The notes below the pieces were generated by a model. That model was not told the origin of the DNA. It ran no database searches and was given only the letters and a program-made list of their open reading frames with translations. The position numbers and the translations under genes are program-made. From Holophagaceae bacterium (GTDB lineage Bacteria; Acidobacteriota; Holophagae; Holophagales; Holophagaceae), in contig JADKKO010000004.1 of NCBI GenBank assembly GCA_016720465.1, positions 372,001 to 436,000 on the forward strand: 64,000 nt of DNA, read 5' to 3'. Shown one piece after another: positions 1 through 8,930 of this stretch (positions within the stretch are counted from its first letter, which is position 1; the number at the start of each line of letters is the position of its first letter).

Positions 1-1875
1 GGCCGCAGGCCCCATTTTTCCTTGGTCGGCGAAGGCCTGGGCCAGGGCGATCCGGCCTTCCATGTCATTGGGATACTGGCGGACCAGTTCTTGAAGGACC
101 TTGCTCGCACCTTCCGGGTCTCCTACCAGCATCGCCTTGCGCGCTTTCGCCTCGAACGCGATCCGTCCCGAGTCCGTCCCGAGCGTCGCCACCGCACGCT
201 GGGCTGCTTCCAGCGCCTTGTCGTCGAGGCCCTGGCTTTCATAGGCCTCCGTCAGCCTGACCCAGGCGGCGGTGAAGGACGGCGCTTCGGCGGCGGCCTT
301 CTCAAGCAAAGGAGTCGCAAGCAGGGAATCGCCCCTGAGGAGCTGGGCCACGCCGGCGGAATAGTTCTGAAGGGCCGCGGCCGGAACTTGGGGCTGCCTG
401 GCGGCCCTCCTGGGAGCGGCCACTTCGAGGCCGCGGCGGATCTCCGCGCTCAGGGAGGCTACCAGCCCGGTCAATCCGTCCGTGCCTTTGGATTCTGCCT
501 GGGCGCTGACCGTCCGGGTTCCGGCCGCATCGGCGCCCGGAACCGTGAGGCTCAGATCCACGCGGAGCCGTCCATCCAGAATCCTGATGCGCCCGCTGAT
601 GAGGCGATCCGCGTCCAGCAGTTCCCCCAGTTGTTTCAGCTCCCGGGGACCCAGGGAATTGGGCTGGAGCTGCAGATCGTCGATGGTCCTGAACACGCGC
701 ATGCTGTCCACCACGCCCAAGGCCGGATTCTCCGCCAAGGAGGCCGAGACCAGTTCGGGAACGCCCCGGGCGGTCCAGGCCAAGTCAGATTGGTTCGTCT
801 CTTCCACAAACGGGAGGACCGCCACATTCATCCGCTGCGAGGCTGCCGCTGCGCCGGACCTGGATCGGTAGGCAAGGACTCCGGCCCATCCCACCGCCAA
901 ACCCGCTGCCACGGAAGCCCCCAGAAGGATTTTTTTCGCGAGGGATCTTTTCGCTGCGGGCCGGCCTAGATCCTCCAGCAGGGCCTGAGCGCTCGGGTAG
1001 CGCCGGTTCCGGTTCCGTTCGAGGCAGCGGGAGATGATCGCCTGGACCTGGCGCGGCGCTTCGAAGCCGACCTCCTTGAGCGTCCTCGGGCTGCCCGTGA
1101 TCCGCTGTCCGATCGTTTCCGAATAGGTTCCTCCCGGGAAGGGCAGGTGGCCGCTGAGCATCTCGAAGTAGATGATGCCGAGCGCGAATAGGTCGCTCCG
1201 CGCGTCCACCGCTTCTCCCCTCGCCTGCTCCGGGGAGAGGTAGTCGGGTGTGCCCATGATGGGACCACGGCGGTCCGGATCGGCGAGGCCTGGTCCCACC
1301 GAACCAAGGGACTGCGCGATTCCGAAATCCGTGATGAACGCCTCGCCCGATTCATTCACCAGGATGTTCGCGGGCTTGAGGTCCTGGTGGAGCACACCCT
1401 TGTGGTGCGCTTCCCCCACCGCTCCGGCGAGCTGTTTGAAAATCGCCGTCGCCCTGCTCAATTCGATCGGCCCGTCCTGTTCAAGGATTTCCCGAAGGGA
1501 CCGGCCCGGCACGTAATCCATGGTGATGAATGCGATTCCTTCATGCACGCCGATATCGTGGATCCGCACCACATTCCGGTGGGTGACCTGCCGGGCGAGG
1601 ACCAGCTCGTTCCTGAACCGCTCCAGCAGGCGAGGGTCCGCGGCTGATTCCGGGCGCATGGTCTTGAGGGCGATTTCGATATCAAGCTCTTCGTCCTTGG
1701 CCCGGAAGACGACCCCCATTCCCCCGATGCCCAGCATCCCGAGGATGCGGTACCGGCCTGCGAGGAGGGTTCCCTGGGGCAGTACGCGCAAGGCGTCCGT
1801 GCTCGTCCGGGTCTCGCCCGGCCTGGACGGATCCCCGGCGGGACCGGCCTGCCTCGGACTGCCTTCATCCATCAT
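1..1875 (-). CDS. Membrane-anchored Ser/Thr protein kinase with extracytoplasmic TPR-like region (3' end outside window)
   Basis: Eukaryotic-like kinase open through the left edge, 625 codons visible. The kinase domain spans about residues 40-300: glycine loop GIGGMGVV at 49-56, ATP lysine K71 in IALK, catalytic loop LHQDLKPAN at 162-170 and DFGIA near 183. A hydrophobic segment at about 312-330 looks like a single membrane span. Beyond it lies a domain beginning NVAVLPFVEE, as in TolB/FlgO-like modules attached to such kinases, then helical TPR-like sequence. The catalytic loop reads HQD instead of HRD, so this is a non-RD kinase. The start ATG at 1875 overlaps the stop of the upstream FHA-GAF gene by 4 nt (ATGA); a second in-frame ATG lies 3 nt on. 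Translational coupling suggests that the two proteins form one signalling unit. Substrates are unknown. Confidence 0.9.
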   Translation of the reverse strand, partial: MMDEGSPRQAGPAGDPSRPGETRTSTDALRVLPQGTLLAGRYRILGMLGIGGMGVVFRAKDEELDIEIALKTMRPESAADPRLLERFRNELVLARQVTHRNVVRIHDIGVHEGIAFITMDYVPGRSLREILEQDGPIELSRATAIFKQLAGAVGEAHHKGVLHQDLKPANILVNESGEAFITDFGIAQSLGSVGPGLADPDRRGPIMGTPDYLSPEQARGEAVDARSDLFALGIIYFEMLSGHLPFPGGTYSETIGQRITGSPRTLKEVGFEAPRQVQAIISRCLERNRNRRYPSAQALLEDLGRPAAKRSLAKKILLGASVAAGLAVGWAGVLAYRSRSGAAAASQRMNVAVLPFVEETNQSDLAWTARGVPELVSASLAENPALGVVDSMRVFRTIDDLQLQPNSLGPRELKQLGELLDADRLISGRIRILDGRLRVDLSLTVPGADAAGTRTVSAQAESKGTDGLTGLVASLSAEIRRGLEVAAPRRAARQPQVPAAALQNYSAGVAQLLRGDSLLATPLLEKAAAEAPSFTAAWVRLTEAYESQGLDDKALEAAQRAVATLGTDSGRIAFEAKARKAMLVGDPEGASKVLQELVRQYPNDMEGRIALAQAFADQGKMGPAA

Positions 1876-2921
1876 GGGCGGCCCTTCCCCCAAAACGCCT
1901 GGACCATTTCGTGCCACGCATTTTTCAAGATATGCCTTCCCTCGCCTGCCGCATCGTTTTGCGCCGGTCCATAGGATGCCTCCATCCGCGCGCAGGAATC
2001 AGAAAGCTCCTGGTGGATGGCCGCCGCATCCGCCTCACCCGCCTTCGCATGTTCGGCCAGGCTTCCCATCAAGCCATGGATCTCGTGATTCAAGCGCGCC
2101 GCCCAGAGCGCGATCGCGGCTTGAGACACCACGACTTCAAGCAGCTCGACATCGAAGTCCGTGAAGGTGGCCCCGGATTTGGGACTGTCCGCATAGACCA
2201 CTCCGATGACCCGGCCGAAGACCTTGAGCGGCACGCAGACCACGGTCTGGATCGAGCCGGCCACGATGCTCGCCCGGTCCTTGAGGAACTCATCGGATTG
2301 GACGTCTGAGACCACCACGGAAACGGCCAGGTCCATGGCCCGTTCCACCGCTCCCAGGCTGCCCGAAAAGCTGGCGGAATCCAGGTCCGAGGCTGATATG
2401 CCTGACGCCTGGGCCAATTCGAGGCCGCCCTCCGGACCCAGGAGCAGAATGAATCCCCGCTCCGTGCCGCTCGCCGCGATGGCGGACGCCATCAAGGACT
2501 GTAGAAGGGCATCCAACCCATCAGCGGGATTCAGGCTCTCGGCCCACCGCACGGAAGTCTGCCAGCGCAGCGACTGCTCGGCGTTCCGGGCGCCCTCGGC
2601 GGCCTTCCCCACCGCATCGAACTTGCCGACCACCCCTCCAAAGCTCAACCAGGCCGATTCTCCTTCCCGGGCCGCCAGGATGGCCTGGGCATTCTGCAGG
2701 GCCTTGGCTCCGTTGAGCAGCGTCCCGTTTTTACTGCCTAGTTCATCGAGAACCCACCCTGCCGCCCCATGCGCGATGCGGGCATGGCGGCGGGAGATCC
2801 GGTCATCCTCCACCACCAGCTCGCACTCGGGATCCCGCCCCAGGACGTAGGCCTTCTGGTCATCCAGAAAAAAAACCTTGGCGGGTTGGAACGGAAGATG
2901 GACGGTCAGGCGGGCGGGCAT
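1872..2921 (-). CDS. FHA domain - GAF domain signalling protein
   Basis: 349 aa. Residues about 24-95 form an FHA phosphothreonine-binding domain, seen as YVLGRDPECELVVEDDRISRRHARI followed at a distance by LDELGSKNGTLLNG: the GR, SRRH and NG motifs that bind the phosphopeptide are all present. Residues about 130-275 resemble a GAF domain (GFILLLGPEGG, VVCVPLKVFGRVIGVVYAD, FDVELLEVVVSQAAIAL). The C-terminal 70 residues are helical. No signal peptide or membrane span is visible, so it is cytoplasmic. It sits directly upstream of, and overlaps by 4 nt, the kinase gene; an FHA partner reading the phosphorylation state of its kinase is a common arrangement. The GAF ligand cannot be predicted. Confidence 0.88.
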   Translation of the reverse strand: MPARLTVHLPFQPAKVFFLDDQKAYVLGRDPECELVVEDDRISRRHARIAHGAAGWVLDELGSKNGTLLNGAKALQNAQAILAAREGESAWLSFGGVVGKFDAVGKAAEGARNAEQSLRWQTSVRWAESLNPADGLDALLQSLMASAIAASGTERGFILLLGPEGGLELAQASGISASDLDSASFSGSLGAVERAMDLAVSVVVSDVQSDEFLKDRASIVAGSIQTVVCVPLKVFGRVIGVVYADSPKSGATFTDFDVELLEVVVSQAAIALWAARLNHEIHGLMGSLAEHAKAGEADAAAIHQELSDSCARMEASYGPAQNDAAGEGRHILKNAWHEMVQAFWGKGRP

Positions 2922-2942
2922 CCCTCAAACCCGCGGCCCCAT

Positions 2943-3776
2943 TCAACCCACCTTGAGGTTGAGGCTGAAGGTCAACGTGCTCGCGGCGGACCGGAGCAGC
3001 CCCGCAACATTCACCAGATTGCTGTTGGCGCGCCAGACGTCTGGAATATCGGTGCCGCTATGCCCGGCCACCATGTCCATGAAATCGCGGATCTTCTGTT
3101 TCGAAGTGGCGATGCTCCCCGAAGCGTAGGCTGTCCGGGCCTCCGTGAGGCGGTTCCGCAGGACCGAGAGCACGGCGGGGTCGATGGCCTGGGCGTTCCA
3201 GTCCAGGATCGCCTGGAGGTCATTGAACTTTTGGTTGATCACGGAATCCAGGTTGCGGAGGTCGGTCAGGATCAGGAATTCGGAAAAAGTTCCGCCCGCG
3301 CCGCGGACCCGGTAGCTCCCGGGGGCCGTGGCCTCCGTGATGTCATTGAAGGTCCCTCCGTCGGGAGCCTTGAAAAGGCGCAAGGGCGTGGTGGCCGAGT
3401 AGGGAAGATTCTCGGTGTGCAGACTGATGGAATAGACGCCATGGAAGGCGAGGGTGCTGGTTCCCGTCGGCGAGACGCGGAGCAGGACTGGAAAGGCGGA
3501 AGGAAGGGAGACCAATCCACTGCCGGGCAACCGGCCCTGGGTCGCGAGCAGATCAGGATTGGCCAGCGTCGCCGACAGCCCCAGGGTATTCAGGTCGAGG
3601 CCCGTGGGCTGTTCGAAGGTCAGACTGAGGTCGGCACTGAGGCCGCCCGGCAACTGGATTTGGGCCGTCACGACGTTGCCGGAGATGGCCGGATTGATGA
3701 TGCCCTGGCCCCTGGCCGCGATCGGGCACAAGGACAGGACCACCAAGAATGAGGTCAATCGGATTGGCCATCGCAC
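2943..3776 (-). CDS. Secreted protein of unknown function
   Basis: 277 aa. It has a clear Sec signal peptide (MRWPIRLTSFLVVLSLCPIAARGQ, with cleavage likely after ARG or AQG). The mature part is predicted as beta-rich up to about residue 170 (repeated short strands such as VVTAQIQLPGGL and YSISLHTENL), then helical to the end (a block rich in N, Q, D and R followed by SGSIATSKQKIRDFMDMVAGHSG). I do not recognise the family. It lies 22 nt upstream of the FHA-GAF gene on the same strand and could be cotranscribed with the signalling pair. No catalytic or metal motif is evident. Confidence 0.7.
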   Translation of the reverse strand: MRWPIRLTSFLVVLSLCPIAARGQGIINPAISGNVVTAQIQLPGGLSADLSLTFEQPTGLDLNTLGLSATLANPDLLATQGRLPGSGLVSLPSAFPVLLRVSPTGTSTLAFHGVYSISLHTENLPYSATTPLRLFKAPDGGTFNDITEATAPGSYRVRGAGGTFSEFLILTDLRNLDSVINQKFNDLQAILDWNAQAIDPAVLSVLRNRLTEARTAYASGSIATSKQKIRDFMDMVAGHSGTDIPDVWRANSNLVNVAGLLRSAASTLTFSLNLKVG

Positions 3777-3862
3777 CGTCGCCCCCCGCGTACCTTGATA
3801 ACTATACGCCCTAAAGGTAGGCCTGAATCACTCTGAGAACAGATGCAGCTTGACCGAATTGT

Positions 3863-5068
3863 TCAGCACCGCTCGATGATCAGCGCAATGCCTTGGCCCA
3901 CACCGATGCACATGGTGCAAAGCGCATAGCGGCCATTCGTGCGTTGCAATTGATGGACCGCGGTGGTGACCAGGCGCGCGCCGGTCATCCCCAGTGGATG
4001 GCCCAGGGCGATGGCGCCGCCGTTGGGATTGACCCGGTCATCGCCGGACGCCAGCCCCAGTTCCCGCATGCAGGCGATCCCCTGGGCGGCGAAGGCCTCG
4101 TTCAGCTCGATGACATCCATCTGATCGAGGGCGAGGCCCGCCAGCGCCAGCGCCTTGCGGGTAGCCGGCACCGGAGCCATGCCCATGATGCGCGGAGCCA
4201 CGCCGGCCACGGCCATGGCCACGATGCGGGCCTTGGGCACCAGGCCTTGGGTTCGCGCCGAGGACTCGGATGCGATCAAGAGCGCGCAGGATCCATCGTT
4301 CAGCCCCGAGGAATTCCCGGCCGTGACCGAGCCCCCGGCCCGGGCGAAGGGCTTCAGCTTGGCCAGCCCTTCCAGCGTTGATTCCGGGCGCGGATGTTCA
4401 TCCCGTTCCACCACCCGGGCGGGGCCGCTCCGATCCGGGACCAGGATGGGAACGATCTCCTGGGCGAAGATGCCCGCTGCGGCCGCACGCGCCACACGCT
4501 GCTGGCTGTCCAACGCGAAGGCATCCTGGTCTTCGCGCGAGACTTTGAACTGCTCCGCCACGTTTTCGGCGGTCTCGCCCATGGAGTCGGTGCCGTACCG
4601 CTCCTTCATGAGGCGGTTGACGAAGCGCCAGCCGATGGTGGTATCGAACATGGCGACATTCCGGTCGAAGGGGGCCGCGCTCTTGCTCATGACGTAGGGC
4701 GCCCGGGACATGCTCTCGACGCCGCCTGCGATGATCAGCTCCGCTTCGCCCGCCTTGATGGCGCGTGCCGCGGTGCCGATGGCGTCCATGCCGGAACCGC
4801 AAAGCCGGTTGAAGGTCACGCCCGGCACTTCGACGGGAAGGCCCGAAAGCAGCCCAGCCATCCTCGCCACGTTGCGGTTGTCCTCGCCCGCCTGGTTGGC
4901 GCAGCCGAACATCACGTCGTCCACCTGTCCCCAATCCACGGAAGGATTCCGTTCCATCAAAGCCTGGATGGGGCGGGCCGCCAGGTCATCGGTCCGGATC
5001 CCGGAGAGCCCGCCTCCGTAGGCACCGATGGGCGTGCGCACGGCATCGCAGATGAAGGCATCCGGCAT
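3863..5068 (-). CDS. Thiolase (acetyl-CoA acyltransferase), PcaF/PaaJ 3-oxoadipyl-CoA thiolase-like
   Basis: 401 aa from ATG 5068, the normal length for PcaF/PaaJ; a GTG lies 9 nt upstream in frame. The nucleophile C90 sits in [13 protein letters not shown], the GHP histidine in [16 protein letters not shown], and the second active-site cysteine in [10 protein letters not shown] near the C-terminus. Stretches such as [19 protein letters not shown] and [10 protein letters not shown] are typical of the 3-oxoadipyl-CoA thiolase branch. In this operon the likely step is CoA-dependent cleavage of a 3-oxoacyl-CoA (for example 3-oxopimelyl-CoA to glutaryl-CoA plus acetyl-CoA); that substrate is inferred from context. 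It is the last gene of the catabolic operon and its ribosome-binding site overlaps the stop of the MoaD-like gene. Confidence 0.92.
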   Translation of the reverse strand: MPDAFICDAVRTPIGAYGGGLSGIRTDDLAARPIQALMERNPSVDWGQVDDVMFGCANQAGEDNRNVARMAGLLSGLPVEVPGVTFNRLCGSGMDAIGTAARAIKAGEAELIIAGGVESMSRAPYVMSKSAAPFDRNVAMFDTTIGWRFVNRLMKERYGTDSMGETAENVAEQFKVSREDQDAFALDSQQRVARAAAAGIFAQEIVPILVPDRSGPARVVERDEHPRPESTLEGLAKLKPFARAGGSVTAGNSSGLNDGSCALLIASESSARTQGLVPKARIVAMAVAGVAPRIMGMAPVPATRKALALAGLALDQMDVIELNEAFAAQGIACMRELGLASGDDRVNPNGGAIALGHPLGMTGARLVTTAVHQLQRTNGRYALCTMCIGVGQGIALIIERC

Positions 5069-5078
5069 CGGGCGCACC

Positions 5079-5345
5079 TCACACTCCCGGGGCCATGCGC
5101 AGCACGGCGATCTCGTCGCCGTTATGCACCGGATAGGCCTTTTCGTTCGCCATGACCACCGTGCCGCCCACGGCCATGATCAGGGACGTGTCGGAGAGCT
5201 GCTTGGCGGCCAGGGGAAACCGCTTTTTCAGGGCAAGCCGCAGTTCTGCGACGGTGCCCACTGGATGGTCCAGGATGATGGCGCCCCCGGAGACGCCCGG
5301 GATGCCTTCGGGCAGGGTGACTTTGACCATGAACCCCGTGGTCAC
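5079..5345 (-). CDS. MoaD/ThiS-like small sulfur-carrier-type protein
   Basis: About 88 aa from a GTG start at 5345. The beta-grasp pattern is visible: VKVTLPEGI, then TVAELRLALKKRFP (the helix of MoaD/ThiS), SLIMAVGGTVV and NGDEIAVLRMAPGV. MoaD ends in a C-terminal GG; here the end is APGV, so the thiocarboxylate-forming tail is not canonical. A MoaD-like gene beside a tungsten aldehyde oxidoreductase is known from Aromatoleum (aorD next to aorB), which supports a role with the adjacent AOR. The upstream AOR reading frame runs across this gene in another frame; see the note on a possible frameshift there. The small size and GTG start make the exact N-terminus uncertain. Confidence 0.72.
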   Translation of the reverse strand: MTTGFMVKVTLPEGIPGVSGGAIILDHPVGTVAELRLALKKRFPLAAKQLSDTSLIMAVGGTVVMANEKAYPVHNGDEIAVLRMAPGV

Positions 5346-7998
5346 GGCGGCGAGGCTGCGATGCCGTTCCAGGGAAGGGAAATCCGGAGCCGTTCAGGCC
5401 CAGGAAGGCGTCATAGCCATCCTTCAACGCCTCAAACTTGGCTTTGTCCATCCGCTCCCCGGCGAAGGGCCCTTCGGGAACCTTCTCGTCGATCCACTGG
5501 TCCAGCAGCGTTCCATCCCGCTCGACCAGGCTGAGGCGGGAATTGATGAGGCGCTCCATCCCCGAGATGTTCAGGCCGACTTCCTCCAGTTCCTTGGTGG
5601 AGAAGTCCTCCTGGGTCAATTCCTTCATCTGGAGGGCGAAGTCGTCCAATCCGGCGGGGGCTGCGGCATGGGTCTGCCTCGCGGCGAACCGGCACATCCC
5701 CACCGCATCCCCGATGGCGCCGGTCCCTCCGCCATCCTGGGCCGCCTTGGAGAAGCCCAGCGCGAAGCCTTCCAGGATGCTTTCGTCATGGGGATCGGAT
5801 TGGAACAGCGCGTCCATGGCCGTCCGGTATTGGAGCGCTGCTTCGGGATACTTGCCGCGTTCCACCGCCTGGGTCGAATCCGCGATGACATCGCCAAAGC
5901 CTTCCCGCCGGGCCGCCATGAAGAGCAGCTTCTCCACGGTTTCGAAATTCCCCGGGCTCAATTCCAGCCCCCCGGTGTCCGCCTTGGTGAGGATGCCCTG
6001 CCGGTAGAGTTCCATGGCCCAAGCGATGGCGCCCCCGGTGCTGGCCGGGTCCAGGCCGAGATCATTGAGGAGGTTGTCCAGTCGGGAGATCTGGTCCGGG
6101 TCCTGGAGGCCGACCATCGGGCCCAGCCCCGCGGCCGGTGCGAGGTCGGCCTCCTGATGCTGGTCGAGGGGCCTCCGCTGCTCCCTGGGATCCAGATTGT
6201 TGCAGCGGATCGGGCAATGCCGGCAGCCTTCCAGCCCGGAGTGGTACCCCGCCAAGTGCTCCGCGTCCAGGCGGTCGGTCCACGGCGTCGCATGGCTGCT
6301 CCACTGGGCAGCCGCGGAGAGCACGGGCACGGGCTCGCGCCCCAGGACCACCACTGCCTTGAGTTTCAGCCCGCCCATCTTGGCGCCGGTGCCGCCCCGG
6401 GCGTACATGGTGCTGGTCCCGCCCATGATCGCGGAACAGAGAACCTGGTTTTCGCCGGCGCGGGTGATGCGGGCCATGGCCATGTCTGTGCGTTCGGAGC
6501 AGGAGAAATCCTTCTCGATGACCTGGGTGAAATCGGCGTTGTCCATCCCCAGGTAGAGCGCCGCGTCATGGAACCGGACGCCGTCCGTGGACAATTCCAG
6601 CAAGGTCCAGGCGGAGGCCTGGCCGTAGAGCACCAGGTGCTCGTAGCCCTGCATCTTCAGGAAAGCCGGGAAGGCGTCCACGCAATTGCTGTCCAGGATG
6701 GCGTGGGTATCGGGGGACACGCTGGCCACATGGCCGCGCGCGGTGCTGGGCGCCGGTTCGGTGAGGATTCCGCTGCCGAAGATCAGGGGAACTTGCGGGT
6801 CCAGGGCCTCCCGGCCCTCCAGGAGCAGGTTGTAGAGGAGGTACATGTTCCCTCCCCGGTTGGAGAGGAAGGTCCGGAAGACTTCCTTGGGCAGGAACTT
6901 GGAGAAGGATTTGCGGCGCTCCAGATCCACGAACAATACTGCGCCCTGGGTCGGGTACTGGGGTGTGTCGAACATCCGGGCCGACAGGCTCGCGACCCGG
7001 GTCCTGATGTCGATTTCCACCTTCTCCAGTCCGTTCCCCTTGCCCTTCGATTCCATGGCCTTGACCAGGCCCCGGATCATGGTGTTGTAGGGCGTGGGCA
7101 CCTCGGCCTGGGCGCCGTACTCCGCGATCTTGCCATTGATGAAATCCACCTCGGTGCGCCTTCCGGCTTCGATGTCCTGGAGCATGGAAGGCTTGTGGTG
7201 GCCGGCACTCTTGATGTAGTCGATGCAGTACGGGTAGAAGCCCGAACCCAGGGCGTATTCGTTGGCCCTGGCCACGGCGACACCTTCTTTAATGAGGGCG
7301 CCCACCAGATGGAACAGAATCGGATCCTCGATGAGTTCGGCCATGGTCTTGCCCGTCACGGCGCAGATGGGATTCATGCAGCCGTTCAGGATGGCCTTGC
7401 GCCAGACCAGATCGCGGATCTCCTCGGAGTGCAGGGTGTCCATGCCGCATTCCGTGAAGACTTTGCAGATGGCGATGGCGGCGTCGCGCGAGCGGGGATC
7501 CAGCTCCTGGATGTGGTGCGGCCGGATGTGGAAGCCGATCCGGACCCGGCCCGGTTCGATGGGGACGCAGCCCAGATTCACCACGCCCCGCATGACGGGC
7601 CGGTTCCCCAGTTGCTGGGCGAGCAGGATTTCGGTGTCGATGCCGTTCTGCCAACTGATGACGTAGGGCCCGCCGGTCCTGCTCTTGGAATCGGCGAAAC
7701 CCCGGAGCGCGGAAGCCACCGCCGGAAGGGCGATGGCTTTGACGGCCACCACGATCACATCGGGCGGATCATTAAGCAGATCCTCGATCCGGGTGGTGAT
7801 CCGCGAAACCTTGGCCTGGAGCGTGTCGGTGCCTTCGATGATGATGCCCGGATCCAGGGCCGGTTCCAGGAGCTTCAGGTCGATGTCGCACAGGGTGACG
7901 TCGTAGCCCCCCTTGGCCAGGAAGGCCGCCACGATGCTGCCCACCGGGCCGGCGCCGATGACCGCGAATTTTTTAGGCTCGAAGGTCGCATTCCCCAT
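5122..7998 (-). CDS. Ketopantoate reductase-like domain fused to tungsten aldehyde:ferredoxin oxidoreductase (AOR) domain
   Basis: An open frame of 958 codons starts at ATG 7998 behind an AAGGAG. Residues 1 to about 335 are a complete ApbA/PanE-type domain: FAVIGAGPVGS dinucleotide fold, VWRKAILNGCMNP with the catalytic lysine, and DIEAGRRTEVDFING. Residues from about 345 are AOR-like: GAVLFVDLERRKS, FLSNRGGNMYLLYNLL and IFGSGILTEPAPS, with the four Fe-S cysteines at C592, C595, C599 and C769 (GMCRFA). The frame is continuous across the junction; ATG 6975 (residue 342) could start a separate AOR but has no clear ribosome-binding site. After about residue 885 the reading becomes Arg/His/Gly-rich and merely shadows the MoaD-like gene, so the true end is probably near 5345 (possible indel). 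AORs use tungstopterin to oxidise aldehydes to acids or the reverse; some relatives reduce benzoyl-CoA. The substrate is unknown. Confidence 0.8.
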   Translation of the reverse strand: MGNATFEPKKFAVIGAGPVGSIVAAFLAKGGYDVTLCDIDLKLLEPALDPGIIIEGTDTLQAKVSRITTRIEDLLNDPPDVIVVAVKAIALPAVASALRGFADSKSRTGGPYVISWQNGIDTEILLAQQLGNRPVMRGVVNLGCVPIEPGRVRIGFHIRPHHIQELDPRSRDAAIAICKVFTECGMDTLHSEEIRDLVWRKAILNGCMNPICAVTGKTMAELIEDPILFHLVGALIKEGVAVARANEYALGSGFYPYCIDYIKSAGHHKPSMLQDIEAGRRTEVDFINGKIAEYGAQAEVPTPYNTMIRGLVKAMESKGKGNGLEKVEIDIRTRVASLSARMFDTPQYPTQGAVLFVDLERRKSFSKFLPKEVFRTFLSNRGGNMYLLYNLLLEGREALDPQVPLIFGSGILTEPAPSTARGHVASVSPDTHAILDSNCVDAFPAFLKMQGYEHLVLYGQASAWTLLELSTDGVRFHDAALYLGMDNADFTQVIEKDFSCSERTDMAMARITRAGENQVLCSAIMGGTSTMYARGGTGAKMGGLKLKAVVVLGREPVPVLSAAAQWSSHATPWTDRLDAEHLAGYHSGLEGCRHCPIRCNNLDPREQRRPLDQHQEADLAPAAGLGPMVGLQDPDQISRLDNLLNDLGLDPASTGGAIAWAMELYRQGILTKADTGGLELSPGNFETVEKLLFMAARREGFGDVIADSTQAVERGKYPEAALQYRTAMDALFQSDPHDESILEGFALGFSKAAQDGGGTGAIGDAVGMCRFAARQTHAAAPAGLDDFALQMKELTQEDFSTKELEEVGLNISGMERLINSRLSLVERDGTLLDQWIDEKVPEGPFAGERMDKAKFEALKDGYDAFLGLNGSGFPFPGTASQPRRRDHGVHGQSHPARRHPGRLRGRHHPGPSSGHRRRTAACPEKAVSPGRQAALRHVPDHGRGRHGGHGERKGLSGA

Positions 7999-8035
7999 GG
8001 CCCGCTCCTTATTGCTTGGTGCGTGAAGCGCGGAT

Positions 8036-8902
8036 TTATTTGGCGGGGTACTCGTAGAAGCCCCTGCCGGTCTTGCGGCCCAGGTAGCCCGCCTTCACCA
8101 TGTTCCGGAGCAGCCCCGGAGGCGCGAAGCGGGGTTCCTTGGTGGCCTCGAAGAAGATGTCCCCCACGAACTGGGAGATCTCGACGCCCGTGAAATCCAT
8201 CAGCTCGAAGGGCCCCATGGGCATGCCCGCGCCCAGCTTCATGGCCGTGTCGATGTCATCGCGAGAGGCCACCCCCTGCTCCAGCAGCCGGACGGCGTCG
8301 AGCATATAGGGCACCAGAAGCCGGTTCAGGACGAAGCCCGGCGTGTCTTTGCAGGTGATGGAGGTCTTGCCGAGCTGCTTCGCCATCTCCAAGGCCGTGT
8401 CGACCGTAGCCTTGTCTGTCTGCAAAGCGGGGATGACTTCCACCAGCTTCATCATCGGGACCGGATTGAAGAAATGCATTCCGATGAACTGGCCTGGGCG
8501 CTTCACCAGCGAGGCCATTTCGGTGATGGAAAGCGAGGACGTGTTGCTCGCGTAGATCACGTCCTCCCGGGAAATGGCGTCCAATTTCTGATAGAAGTCC
8601 TTCTTGACCTCCAGGTTCTCGAAGATCGCCTCGAAAACGAAAGGCACATCCTTGAGCGATTCGAGGTCGGTGGAGAAACTGATCCGCGCCAGCGTCTCCT
8701 TCATCTCCGCTTCGGTGATCTTTTCCTTGGCGAGCATCCGCTCCAGGCTCTTGGTGATGGTCTTCAGGGCCCTGTCCCAGGCCGTCGCGCTCACGTCCAC
8801 GGCCCTGACCTGGAAGCCCGCCTGGGCGGCGACCTGCATGATCCCCACGCCCATGCTGCCGGTGCCCGCGACGCCAACTGCCTTGATGTCTCCGCTGTTC
8901 AT
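8036..8902 (-). CDS. hbd: 3-hydroxyacyl-CoA (3-hydroxybutyryl-CoA type) dehydrogenase
   Basis: 288 aa from ATG 8902, chosen because GGAGG lies 6 nt upstream and the length matches the Hbd family; the frame extends further upstream but only with implausible Arg/Ser-rich sequence. The NAD-binding fold is VGVAGTGSMGVGIMQVAAQAGFQV; IYASNTSSLSITEMA and GMHFFNPVPMMKLVEV contain the catalytic region with the active-site histidine, and DTPGFVLNRLLVPYM and AGMPMGPFELMDFTG mark the C-terminal helical domain. It oxidises 3-hydroxyacyl-CoA to 3-oxoacyl-CoA with NAD+. In this operon 3-hydroxypimelyl-CoA is a reasonable substrate by inference, feeding the thiolases. Confidence 0.93.
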   Translation of the reverse strand: MNSGDIKAVGVAGTGSMGVGIMQVAAQAGFQVRAVDVSATAWDRALKTITKSLERMLAKEKITEAEMKETLARISFSTDLESLKDVPFVFEAIFENLEVKKDFYQKLDAISREDVIYASNTSSLSITEMASLVKRPGQFIGMHFFNPVPMMKLVEVIPALQTDKATVDTALEMAKQLGKTSITCKDTPGFVLNRLLVPYMLDAVRLLEQGVASRDDIDTAMKLGAGMPMGPFELMDFTGVEISQFVGDIFFEATKEPRFAPPGLLRNMVKAGYLGRKTGRGFYEYPAK

Positions 8903-8930
8903 TGCATCCTCCACTTGGGTTGAAATTGGT

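Noticed and set aside
5122..6975. AOR domain identified as BamB of class II benzoyl-CoA reductase
   Set aside because: The domain is shorter than BamB, is fused to a reductase-like domain, and no other bam subunits are present.
5152..8193. 1013-codon open frame on the plus strand opposite the KPR-AOR gene
   Set aside because: Composition is Gly/His/Arg/Gln-rich and unlike any domain; it is the antisense of a strongly supported gene in GC-rich DNA.
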